Shown: piece after piece, positions 16,872 through 26,078 of the stretch
Numbering within the stretch: the first letter of the stretch is position 1
Layout: each line of letters starts with the position of its first letter
Assembly: GCA_963802745.1 (NCBI GenBank)
Contig: CAWDKL010000044.1
Coordinates: 62,001-126,000 of the forward strand
Direction: 5' to 3'
From: JAJPKK01 sp963802745
Lineage (GTDB): Bacteria; Pseudomonadota; Alphaproteobacteria; Rhizobiales; Xanthobacteraceae
DNA: 64,000 bases
Made by a program: the position numbers and the translations under genes
Notes under the pieces: model-generated
Database searches by the model: none
What the model was told of the DNA's origin: nothing
The model's input: the letters and a program-made list of their open reading frames with translations, nothing else

Positions 16872-19800
16872 ATGACGCCGCAGCAATTCATCGCCAAGTG
16901 GAAGCCGGTCGCGCTCACCGAGCGCGCGGCCGCGCATTCGCATTTCCTCGATTTATGCGCCCTGCTGGGGCACGACGATCCGGTGACGGCCGATCCGACC
17001 GGCACCTCGTTCACGTTCGAGAAGGGCGTGACCAAGACCGGCGGCGGCGAGGGTTTTGCGGATGTCTGGAAGAAGGGCTTCTTTGCCTGGGAGTACAAGA
17101 AGAAGAAGCGCAACCTCGACGACGCGCTCGCGCAACTGGTCCGCTACGCGGCGGCGCTGGAAAACCCGCCGCTGCAGGTCGCCTGCGATACCGACCGGTT
17201 CCTGATCCGCACCGCCTGGACCAACACGGTTCCGAAATCCTACGAGCTGGCGCTCGACGATCTCGCCGATCCGCGCCGGCTCGATATTTTGCGCGCGGTC
17301 TTCTTCGACCCGGACAAGCTCAAGCCGAAGGAAACCCGCGCCGCCGTCACCCGAGAGGCGGCCGACAAATTTTCCACCATCGCGTTCCGCCTGCAGGGCC
17401 GCGACACGCCGGAAAATGTCGCGCATTTCGTCAATCAGCTGGTATTCTGCTTCTTCGCCCACAGCGTAAAATTGCTGCCGAACGGGCTTTTTCCAAAAGT
17501 GCTGAAAGTCAGCGGCGAACGGCCGCACCTTGCCAAGCGCTTTTTCGACGGCCTGTTTGCCGCCATGGAAATCGGCGATGTCTTCGACGTGACGGTGATC
17601 CCGCATTTCAACGGCGGCCTGTTCGACGGCCGCCGCGCCCTGAAACTGGAGGCGGACGAGATCGGCCTGCTGCAGGCCGCCGCGAGCCTCGACTGGAGCC
17701 AAATCGACCCGACCATCTTCGGCACGCTGTTCGAGCGCTTCCTCGATCCCGATAAGCGCGCCCAGATCGGCGCGCATTACACCGATCCCGGCAAAATCAT
17801 GCTGATCGTCGAGCCGGTGATTTTGCGTCCGCTGCGCCAGGAGTGGGCGGCGGCAAAAGCCGACATCGAAGCGCTGGTCGAGCAGGCGCGGGGCAAACGC
17901 GGCAAGGCTTTTGCGAATGCGATGGGCAAGGCCGAGGAAGCGCGTTCGAAATTCATCGAGCGATTGTGCAAGGTGACGATCCTCGATCCCGCCTGCGGCT
18001 CCGGAAATTTTCTCTATCTCGCCCTGCAGGGCGTCAAGGACATCGAACTCACCGCCAATCTGGAATGCGAAGCGCTCGGCCTCGCGCCGCGCACGCCCGC
18101 GGTCGGCCCCGAAATCGTGCACGGCATCGAGATCAACCCGCTGGCCGCCGAACTCGCCCGCACCACGATTTGGATCGGCGATATCCAGTGGCGCATCCGC
18201 AACGGGATTTATGCCCTGCCGCAGCCGATCCTGCGCAAGCTGGATTCGATCGAGTGCCGGGATGCGCTGATCGAGAAGATGGAGGATGGGCGTTATATCG
18301 AGGCGTCGTGGCCGGCGGCGGAGTTTATTGTGGGCAATCCGCCGTTTTTGGGCATCCGGCTGATGCGCAATGGTCTTGGCGACAGCACGGTGGAAAGATT
18401 GTTCGAGGTCTATGAGCGGCAGAGTTTCGCGTGAAGCCGATCTCGTGACATACTGGTTGGAAAAGGCGCGTGCGCAAATCAAATCCGGAGAAGCTTCGCG
18501 TGCCGGTCTTGTCGCGACCAATTCAATCCGCGGCGGCGCCAATCGGGAGGTGCTCGATCGCATCGCATCCGAGTTACGCATATTCGAGGCTTGGAGTGAT
18601 GAACCTTGGGTCATTGAAGGAGCCGCGGTTCGTGTGTCAATTATCTGTTTGGACGGGAAACCGAACCGCTCCGATTGGATGGAAAACCGGTCTCGACCAT
18701 CAATTCGGACCTGACCGCAGGTGCAGTCAATTTGACGAGGGCGCGGCGGCTCGTCGAGAATGCAAGCGTCGCTTTCATGGGCGACACCAAAGGAGGTGCT
18801 TTCGACATTAAGGGAGATTTAGCGCGGCAATGGTTGAAGCTTCCACTCAATCCAAATGGCCGCCCTAATGCCGATGTACTGAAGCCGTGGCGGAACGGTT
18901 TGGATATCGCCCGCCGTTCGCGCGACATGTGGATCATCGATTTCGGATCGGAAATGTCAGAACGGCAGGCATCACTATTCGAAGATCCGTTTCGGTATAT
19001 TCAGGAACATGTCTTGCCGAAGCGGGCAGAAAACCGCCGGGACGCTTATCGTATTAATTGGTGGCGGCACGTGGAGCCGCGCCCAGCGCTGATGGCGGCT
19101 TTATCGAAATCCATATCGTTATATGGCAACCCCTACCGTGGCGAAGCACCGCCTTTTTGTTTGGCTTGATCACCGGATCTGTCCTGACCATCAATTGATC
19201 GCTATTGCTCGGGACGACGCAGCGACGTTTGGAGTCCTGCATTCTAGATTTCACGAAGCATGGTCATTGGGTCTTGGTACTTGGCTGGGGGTGGGAAATG
19301 ACCCGCGCTACACACCCACCACCACATTCGAGACCTTCCCATTTCCGGAAGGCCTCACCCCAAACATCCCCGCCGAGGATTACGCCAGCGATCCGCGCGC
19401 GATCAGCATCGCCGCCGCCGCGAAGCGCCTCGACGACCTGCGTCAGGCTTGGCTCAATCCGCCGGACCTGATCCGCATCGAGCCGGAGGTGGTGCCCGGC
19501 TATCCGGACCGCATTCTGCCCAAAGATACGGCGGCGGCTGCGCTGCTGCGCGAGCGGACACTGACCAATCTCTACAACCAGCGTCCGCAATGGCTCGCGG
19601 ATGCCCATCGCGACCTCGACGCCGCCGTCGCGGCCGCGTATGGCTGGCCCGCCGACATTGCCGAGGAGGACGCGTTGGCCAAGCTCCTCGAGCTCAATCT
19701 GGCGCGTGCTGCGGCGAACGGGCCGGTCATCGCGAACCACGTTCCGGACGAAGATCAGCACCGCAACGACGAGGACGCGGAGCCGAACTCGTATGACTGA
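16872..19800 (+). pseudogene. MmeI-like type IIL restriction-methylation gene, broken by three frameshifts
   Basis: One protein lets this family methylate and cut DNA. The N-terminus has the MmeI nuclease motif D-X9-E-X-K as Asp64, Glu74 and Lys76 (GFADVWKKGFFAWEYKKK). SAM motif I, DPACGSGNFL, is near residue 375 and catalytic motif IV, NPPF, near 490. The target-recognition and C-terminal parts continue in shifted frames: to TYWLEKARAQI from about 18415, then LDGKPVSTINSDL from about 18665, then ATPTVAKHRLFVWLD from about 19118. Two breaks need one base removed and one needs a base added. ATG 16872 is the likely start. The first 1.5 kb is intact; activity is unlikely unless the breaks are sequence errors. 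Confidence 0.85.
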
Positions 19801-20039
19801 AAGACGCACCGTTTGATCCAAACGCGGGTACGAGCTACAAGTGTTTTGTTGCGGCCTCTTCCGATGACGTTATGGTCCCAACCGACCCGGCTTTTCGCCC
19901 GGGCGCATCCGTGATGGACGCCGCCCGCGTCCCCTCAGAAAGTCCACCACCCTCGTGACCGGAATGTTCGATGACGCCAGCCTGATGTCCATCGTGCGAT
20001 GTCTCTCGGCCCCGCCGCGCGCCCGCGGGGAGGCAGCCG

Positions 20040-20855
20040 TTGCCGGGCAGTGAAGGCACCGCGGACATCCGCGAATGGTTCGCGCTTGCGGATGCGCTCG
20101 AAGCGGTGGTGCGCGAGGCCGGGGCGCTGGCGCATGCCGCCTTCGGCAAGCCGATCCGGACCTGGGCGAAGGAGCATAATTCGCCGGTTTCCGAAGTAGA
20201 CATCGCCGTCAACGACCTGCTGCGGGAGCGGCTCAGTGTGCTCGCCCCCGATGCGGGCTGGCTGTCGGAGGAAACCGAGGACGATCCGGCGCGGCTTAAG
20301 GCGGCGCGGGTTTGGATCGTCGATCCGATCGACGGGACACGATCCTTCATCGCCGGCCGGCCCGACTGGACCATTTCGGTGGCGCTGGTGGAAGCGCGCC
20401 GGCCGATCGTGGCGGCGCTTTATGCGCCGGTGAGCGAGGAGTTTTTCCGCGCCGTCGCGGGCGCTGGGGCAACCCGCAACGCCGTCGCGATGATGGCAAG
20501 CCAAGGCGGCGAAATCGCCGGAGCGCGCATCGGCGGCCCGAAGCCCGTTCTCGACCGCCTCGCGGCCACGGCGCCGGCTTTCAATGTCATGCCGCGGGTG
20601 CATTCGCTGGCGCTGCGGCTCGCGCGGGTGGCCGATGGCACGCTCGATGCCGCTTTTGCAAGCAACACCAGCCGCGATTGGGACCTTGCGGCGGCCGACC
20701 TTTTGGTGCACGAATCCGCCGGTGCGTTGACCACGGCCGGGGGGGCAACGCTCGCTTACAACGGCGTCACAACGGTGCATGATGTGCTCGTCGCGGCGGG
20801 TCTCGCGCGCCATCGGGCGCTCATGGCGCTGCTGCGGGCGGAGGGTGTGGCGTAG
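20040..20855 (+). CDS. Inositol monophosphatase-family phosphatase (CysQ/IMPase-like)
   Basis: A 271-residue metal-dependent phosphatase. The metal site is recognisable: LSEETEDD (Glu), WIVDPIDGTRSFIAGRPDW (the DPIDGT signature) and RDWDLAAADLLVHESAG near residue 220 with the third Asp. The family includes inositol-1-phosphatase, histidinol-phosphatase and the 3'(2'),5'-bisphosphate nucleotidase CysQ; the sequence alone does not settle the substrate. The start is TTG 20040, preceded at 7 bases by GGGGAGG. It is followed by DUF4170 and the lipid A operon, and rhizobial relatives keep the same order. Confidence 0.85.
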   Translation: MPGSEGTADIREWFALADALEAVVREAGALAHAAFGKPIRTWAKEHNSPVSEVDIAVNDLLRERLSVLAPDAGWLSEETEDDPARLKAARVWIVDPIDGTRSFIAGRPDWTISVALVEARRPIVAALYAPVSEEFFRAVAGAGATRNAVAMMASQGGEIAGARIGGPKPVLDRLAATAPAFNVMPRVHSLALRLARVADGTLDAAFASNTSRDWDLAAADLLVHESAGALTTAGGATLAYNGVTTVHDVLVAAGLARHRALMALLRAEGVA

Positions 20856-20896
20856 CAGTGTCGCGCCAGGGCCGCCGACAGCTGAGGGGATGATCG

Positions 20897-21145
20897 ATGA
20901 GCGCAACCCAATCCAAGCAATTATTGCATTTGGTGCTCGGCGGCGAACTTGCCGATCTTGACAACGTCGAATTCAAGGACCTCGACAAGGTGGAGATCGT
21001 CGGCCTCTATCCAAACTACGCGGCCGCCTATGCGGCGTGGCGCGCCAAGGCGCAGCAGAGCGTCGATAACGCCCATATGCGCTATTTCATCGTGCATTTG
21101 CACCGGTTGCTCGACCCATCGACCACCGCGCAGAGCGCTTCGTAA
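20897..21145 (+). CDS. DUF4170 protein
   Basis: An 82-residue soluble protein of the DUF4170 family. Signatures are LVLGGELADLDNVEFKDLD and AAYAAWRAKAQQSVDNAHMR, ending in YFIVHLHRLLDP. No signal or membrane segment. The family is nearly confined to Alphaproteobacteria and is repeatedly next to waaA/lpxK, suggesting a role linked to lipopolysaccharide assembly, but no function is known. It stands 20 bases before the acyltransferase gene. Confidence 0.88.
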   Translation: MSATQSKQLLHLVLGGELADLDNVEFKDLDKVEIVGLYPNYAAAYAAWRAKAQQSVDNAHMRYFIVHLHRLLDPSTTAQSAS

Positions 21146-21164
21146 CGCGAGGGGCGCGGTTCCT

Positions 21165-21872
21165 ATGCAGTGGTCGCGACGCCTGGCGCGGTCGCCGGCG
21201 GTCCAACGGCTGCTCGGATATCTGGTCGCTCAGTATCTGCGGCTGGTGTGGTATACGAGCCGCGTCACCATCGAGCCGGCGGATATTTACCAAATCGTCG
21301 TGCCGGATTTACCAGTCATTATCGCGATGTGGCACGGCCAGCATTTCATGGTGCCGTTCGTGAGCCGTGGGCATCGGGTTAAGGTATTGATTTCGCGCCA
21401 CCGTGACGGCGAGATCAATGCTCACGCGGCCGAACGGCTGGGTATCGGAACGGTGCGTGGTTCGGGCGATCACGGCGGCCGCTTCGACCTCAAGGGCGGC
21501 GTCGGCGCCTTCAAGATGATGCTCGGCGCGCTGGCGGAAGGCTATAACATGGCCTTGACTGCGGATGTTCCGAAGCTCGCGCGGGTGGTGGGGCCGGGGA
21601 TCATCAAGCTTGGCCGTATGTCGCGGCGGCCGATCTATCCGGTGGCGGTCGCCACCAGCCGGCGTATCGTGCTCGATAACTGGGATCGCTCGGCCATCAA
21701 TCTTCCGTTCAGCCGGATTGCCATCGTGGCCGGTGATCCCCTGCCGGTCCCGGCCGACGCCGACGAGGCCACTATGGAGAATTGCCGGATCGCGCTGGAG
21801 CAAAGGCTGGCGCAGGCCACCGCGCGTGCCTATGCGATCGCCGACCGCCAGAAAGGCGGCGCCGATGGCTGA
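21165..21872 (+). CDS. DUF374 lysophospholipid acyltransferase-like protein
   Basis: A 235-residue DUF374 protein, a branch of the PlsC/LpxL acyltransferase superfamily. It has an N-terminal hydrophobic segment, then IIAMWHGQHFMVPF, which contains the acyltransferase-type His block, SRHRDGEINAHAAERLG, and GTVRGSGDHGGRFDLKGG. The usual TPDGPRGP-like segment appears as ALTADVPK...VVGPG, a divergent form. Its likely place is the inner membrane. ATG 21165 is the start, and the stop overlaps the waaA start by 8 bases, so it belongs to the lipid A operon; the acyl acceptor is not known. Confidence 0.85.
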   Translation: MQWSRRLARSPAVQRLLGYLVAQYLRLVWYTSRVTIEPADIYQIVVPDLPVIIAMWHGQHFMVPFVSRGHRVKVLISRHRDGEINAHAAERLGIGTVRGSGDHGGRFDLKGGVGAFKMMLGALAEGYNMALTADVPKLARVVGPGIIKLGRMSRRPIYPVAVATSRRIVLDNWDRSAINLPFSRIAIVAGDPLPVPADADEATMENCRIALEQRLAQATARAYAIADRQKGGADG

Positions 21873-23170
21873 GCGCCTGCCTCTGACGCTGTCGGCCTAC
21901 CGTGTGATCACCGCCGCCGGTACCGCAGTGGCGCCGCATTTGCTCGAACGCCGCCGCCGGCGCGGCAAGGAGCACGCGGGCGCGAATCGCCGAACGGCGC
22001 GGGGAACCCGGCGCTCCGCGGCTGCCCGGCGCGCTGGTCTGGGTCCACGGGGCCAGTGTCGGCGAGTTCGTCGCCGCGCTTCCCCTGATCGAGCGCATCC
22101 GGGCCGGCGGCTTTGCGGTGCTGGTCACGACCGGCACGGTGACGTCGGCCGCGATCGCGGAGCGCCGTTTGCCTCCCGGCGCGTTGCATCAATTCATTCC
22201 GCTCGACATGCCGGCCTATGTGGCCCGGTTCCTCGACCATTGGCGGCCCGATCTCGCTCTGTTCGTCGAATCCGACCTGTGGCCCAACATGATCGTTGCT
22301 GCGGCGGAGCGGAACATCCCGCTGATGGTGGTCAACGGCCGGCTGTCCGACCGGTCCTACAGTCGCTGGCGGCGTCTGCCGCGAACCATGGGAGCGCTGC
22401 TAAAACGGTTCGATCTTTGCCTGGCGCGCTCGGCCACCGATGCGGAGCGCTTCGCCGCACTCGGCGCGCGATGCGTGCTCGTCACCGGAAATCTCAAATT
22501 CGACGTGCCGGCGCTGCCCGCCGATCCGCGCAAGCTCGCGGCTTTGACCGCCGCCACTGCCGGACGCATCGTTATCGCGGCGGCCTCGACCCATCCGGGC
22601 GAGGAAACCACGATCATCGAGGTTCACCGCCGCCTCAAGACCGCTTATCCTAATTTACTGACCATGATCGCGCCGCGGCATCCGGCGCGCGGACCGGCCA
22701 TCGCGGAACTGGCCGCGAGCGCGCGACTGCCATCGTCATCGCGCTCGCGCGACGGCGCGCCGGCGCCCGGAACCGAACTTTATATCTTCGACACGCTCGG
22801 CGAACTCGGACTGCTCTATCGCCTCGCGCCCATCGTGTTCATGGGCGGTTCGCTGGTGCGCCATGGCGGCCAGAACCCCATCGAGGCCATCAAGCTCGGC
22901 GCCGCCATTCTGCACGGACCGCATGTGGCGAATTTCAGCGACATCTACCAGGAACTCGATGATACCGGCGCGGCTGCGTGCGTCGCCGATGCCGGCGTGC
23001 TCGCGGAGCGTATCGGCGCATGGATCGAAGACGATTCCGAGCGCGCGCGCGTTGCGGCCGCGGCGGAGCGCTGCATCGATCGCCTCGGCGGCGCGCTCGA
23101 ACGCACCATGGCAGCGCTCGATCCCTATCTGCTGCGGCTGCAGAGCCGCAGTCGTGCCGCCCATGCGTGA
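21865..23170 (+). CDS. waaA: 3-deoxy-D-manno-octulosonic acid transferase WaaA (frameshifted near residue 37)
   Basis: Transfers KDO from CMP-KDO to the lipid A precursor at the inner membrane. The N-terminus (MAERLPLTLSAYRVITAAG) is in one frame. From about 21975 the sequence continues one base over as LVWVHGASVGEFVAALPLIE, the conserved WaaA signature, through FVESDLWPNMI, FMGGSLVRHGGQNPIEA and the C-terminal glycosyltransferase domain. Removing one base near AAGGAGCACGCGGGC gives a normal 434-residue protein. Because waaA is normally essential, the break is more likely a sequence error than a dead gene. The ATG overlaps the upstream stop; the 3' end overlaps lpxK by 8 bases. Confidence 0.9.
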
Positions 23171-24209
23171 TCCCGCCTTCTGGTGGGCCGAACCCGGCAT
23201 CGCGGCGGCACTTCTGGCGCCCGTGGGAGCCGGTTATGGGACAGTGGCGGCGTGGCGCATGAGACACTCCGGCAGCGCCGCGCCGGTCCCGGTCATCTGT
23301 GTCGGCAATTTCATTCTCGGCGGTGCCGGCAAGACACCGGCCGCGATCGCGATCGCGGAGTTGCTCCAAGGCCACGGCCACCGGCCGCTCTTTTTGTCGC
23401 GTGGCCACGGCGGACGCCTCGCCGGCCCGGTCCGGGTCGGAGCGCACGACGCCCGGCAGGTCGGCGACGAGCCGCTGCTGCTCGCCCGCGTGGCGCCGGT
23501 GATCGTTTCGCGCGACCGGCCGGCGGGCGCTGATCTGGCGGCGCGCGAAGGGGCCGAAGCGATCGTCATGGACGACGGGCTGCAGAACCCCTCGCTCGCC
23601 AAAGACCTTGCCATCGCGGTGGTGGATGGCCGGCGCGGCATCGGCAATGGGCGAGTATTCCCGGCCGGCCCGCTGCGGGCACCGATTGCGGTTCAGCTCG
23701 ATCATATCGATGCGGTGCTGCTGGTCGGTACCCCTGGGCATGCCGCCGAAATCGCCCTCGACGCCGCGCGCAGACGGGGGCTGCCGATACTCGAAGGCAA
23801 ACTTGATCCCGATCCCACCGCCGTCGCGGCGCTGGCCGGCAAGCCGATCTTGGCCTTCGCCGGAATCGCGGATCCGGGCAAATTCTTCGCCACGCTGGAG
23901 GCCTGCGGTCTTGTGGTGACGGTCCGCATGGGCTTCGCGGATCATCACCATTTCACGGCCGCCGAAACGGCCCTGCTGATCGCGCGCGCCCGCTCGGACG
24001 GCCTCACCCTGGTGACGACCGAAAAAGATTTCGCCCGGATGCGGGGCGACCCAGCCGCACGGCAGCTGGCCGACTGCACCAGGGTGCTGCCGGTCAAGCT
24101 GGTATTTCGCGATTTGGCCACGGTCCGCGCCATGCTGCTTGCGGCGATGCGTCGTTCGCGCTCTCGCGACGGCGCGCATTGCGGAGCCGATAAGCGTCTA
24201 CGTCCGTGA
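23163..24209 (+). CDS. lpxK: Tetraacyldisaccharide 4'-kinase LpxK
   Basis: Phosphorylates the 4' position of the lipid A disaccharide at the inner membrane. The 348 residues include the N-terminal hydrophobic stretch, a P-loop within CVGNFILGGAGKTPAAIAI, VIVSRDRPAGADLA, VIVMDDGLQNPSLAKDL (the LpxK signature) and a C-terminal TLVTTEKDFARM. Length is normal for the family. ATG 23163 lies inside the end of waaA, so the two are probably coupled. It ends the lipid A operon. Confidence 0.93.
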   Translation: MRDPAFWWAEPGIAAALLAPVGAGYGTVAAWRMRHSGSAAPVPVICVGNFILGGAGKTPAAIAIAELLQGHGHRPLFLSRGHGGRLAGPVRVGAHDARQVGDEPLLLARVAPVIVSRDRPAGADLAAREGAEAIVMDDGLQNPSLAKDLAIAVVDGRRGIGNGRVFPAGPLRAPIAVQLDHIDAVLLVGTPGHAAEIALDAARRRGLPILEGKLDPDPTAVAALAGKPILAFAGIADPGKFFATLEACGLVVTVRMGFADHHHFTAAETALLIARARSDGLTLVTTEKDFARMRGDPAARQLADCTRVLPVKLVFRDLATVRAMLLAAMRRSRSRDGAHCGADKRLRP

Positions 24210-24583
24210 TCGCGCGATCGAATTGGGAGTTAGCAGACGACGAGTTCGCGCAGATCAGAGGCAGCTTTAAAAATGCAGCGTAGCTTTTTACAAAAATGCT
24301 CGGAGCGGATATGTCGAGATAACGCAACCTAAACCCATGTATTTGTCACTATTGCCGCTGCGACATGACGCGTTTGAGGGCAGGTATGGTTGCGTTTTGT
24401 AAAAAACACTTGACACATTTACGACAAGTCTCGTTCCTTAAACTGAGCTGGTCCGAAGCCGTTCTGCGCTGAATTCTGTCATCGGGATCCGATTCACGCT
24501 AAAGTGATGCGATGCCGGATCGTCGATTGCTGAGCTTCGCGGCGTTCACGGCTAAATTTGGCCCTGAGCCGAAGGAGACCGAC
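24210..24583. other. Intergenic region, AT-richer, no gene seen
   Basis: About 374 bp between lpxK and the next plus-strand gene. It has lower GC than its neighbours from 24250 to 24450. A TTGACA at 24410-24415 is the best -35-like hexamer, but no good -10 hexamer follows at 16-18 bases. The promoter of the secreted-protein gene at 24584 is probably here. Confidence 0.4.
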
Positions 24584-25792
24584 ATGCGCGACCGGTACCT
24601 AATCTCGATAACCGCGGCCATTGCGGCGGCCGCCGTCAGTGCCGCTCCGTCCGCGATCCCGCCGGCGTCGGCGCAATCGGGTTCCGTCACGGCGCCGCCC
24701 GCGCTGACGACGCCATGGGGCGAGCCCGATCTGCAGGGAATTTGGACCGACGAATTCGATACGCCGTTACAGCGGCCGCCCAAATACGCAAGCCAAGAGT
24801 TTTTCACCAAGGCCCAGCGGGAAGAACTCGATGCTGTGCGCGAGGCACTCTATGGTCACGAGCAAGCCGCAGAGCGCGGAACCGACCTCGACGTTGCCGG
24901 TGCGTATAACCACGCAGTGTTCATGTCGAACAAGCACGTCGGGCCGCGCACATCGCTGATCGTCGATCCGCCCGATGGCCGGCTGCCGCGCCTGACGCCG
25001 CAGGCGCAGAGGACGGCGGCGGCCGATCGGGAGTTCCGTTCCGCGCTGCTGCAAGCGACCGAGACCTGCAAAAGCAAGTCGGTGCGCTGTGGCGGTGGTC
25101 AGTACGATCCGACGCCGTCGCCGCGGCGCGCGGAGCTGCCGCCGCGCTACAACACCACGTTCCTTAACCGCCATGACGGTCCGGAGGATGGCGGCTTGTC
25201 GGAGCGCTGCCTGACCAGCGGGCTGCCGGAATTCCGGACCGCGTTCGGCGGCAGCTTCCGCCGCATCGTGCAAACCCCGGGCGGCATCACGATTTTCTAC
25301 GATGTGGGCCAGGGGCAAGGCTGGCAGCGCAATATCGTGATGAACGGCAGCCCGCATCTGCCGGCGCATATCCGCCAATGGTACGGCAACTCCCGCGGCC
25401 ATTGGGAGGGTAATACTCTTGTGATCGACGTGACGAATTTCAGCCCCAAGAGCGACTTTCAGGGCTCGCGCGAAAACCTGCACTTGATGGAGCGCTGGAC
25501 GCGGACCGGGCCGGCCTCGCTCGCCTATGTGGTAACCATCGACGACCCGACCGTGTGGGCCAAGGCTTGGACCGTCAGCCAAGAGTTCGCCAAGCAGAGC
25601 GATCAGGAGAATCGGATTTACACCGAACCGCGCTGCCTTGAAGGAAACTACGGTCTGCCGGGGCTGCTGCGGGGCGCCCGGATGGACGAGCTCGCCTTTG
25701 CGCAGGGGCGCGGCCCCGATCCGGCCACCAAGGACACCGCGACGGCTTTTGTCGGCTTCCCGGAGGCCGATCCGCTGCTCAATGACCGGTGA
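24584..25792 (+). CDS. Secreted protein of unknown function (soil-bacterial family)
   Basis: A 402-residue exported protein. A signal peptide (residues 1 to about 30, ending AIPPASAQS) is followed by TPWGEPDLQGIWTDEFDTP, a phrase typical of a large family of uncharacterised proteins in soil proteobacteria and acidobacteria. The GHWEGNTLVIDVTNF motif in the middle is the other family hallmark. No catalytic motif is recognisable. ATG 24584 follows AAGGAG; an upstream ATG at 24512 has no such site. A related gene, shorter and more divergent, lies at 61122-61943. Confidence 0.8.
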   Translation: MRDRYLISITAAIAAAAVSAAPSAIPPASAQSGSVTAPPALTTPWGEPDLQGIWTDEFDTPLQRPPKYASQEFFTKAQREELDAVREALYGHEQAAERGTDLDVAGAYNHAVFMSNKHVGPRTSLIVDPPDGRLPRLTPQAQRTAAADREFRSALLQATETCKSKSVRCGGGQYDPTPSPRRAELPPRYNTTFLNRHDGPEDGGLSERCLTSGLPEFRTAFGGSFRRIVQTPGGITIFYDVGQGQGWQRNIVMNGSPHLPAHIRQWYGNSRGHWEGNTLVIDVTNFSPKSDFQGSRENLHLMERWTRTGPASLAYVVTIDDPTVWAKAWTVSQEFAKQSDQENRIYTEPRCLEGNYGLPGLLRGARMDELAFAQGRGPDPATKDTATAFVGFPEADPLLNDR

Positions 25793-25838
25793 TCGGGGGG
25801 CTTGCCTTATGCGACCGTGGAGAGTGCATCTTTATCTA

Positions 25839-25980
25839 TCCCCGTCTTCGGGGAGAGAGGGCGCGCTTTTGCGCGCCGGGTGGGGTCAGCGGGTCGCGTC
25901 CGTCGCCGCCGGGCTTGTCCCGGCGATCTCGTTTGGGAGGGCGCGGTGCGCCGATTTTCGAGATGGCCGACAAGCCCGGC
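25839..25980. repeat. Cluster of palindromic repeats
   Basis: Three hairpins follow one another: TCCCCG-TCTT-CGGGGA (25839-25854), GGCGCGC-TTTT-GCGCGCC (25860-25877), and a 12-bp perfect inverted repeat GCCGGGCTTGTC (25908-25919) with GACAAGCCCGGC (25969-25980). Inside the last lies a smaller stem CGCCGGG-CTTGT-CCCGGCG. The GCCGGGCTTGTC type resembles dispersed palindromes of alphaproteobacterial genomes. The gene on either side ends here (24584-25792 and 26079-27242 are convergent), so it may double as a transcription barrier. Confidence 0.6.
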
Positions 25981-26078
25981 TATGACCTGTGGAACCGCTT
26001 TTGCCCCTGTTACGATTTCTTCCCGCGTTCTTGCGCGGGCGGTCACATAAACTTTAAGCGGTGATTCCGCGCGATTCT

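Noticed and set aside
24410..24415. Promoter with TTGACA
   Set aside because: No acceptable -10 hexamer at 16-18 bases. Similar doubt for the TTGACA at 12820.
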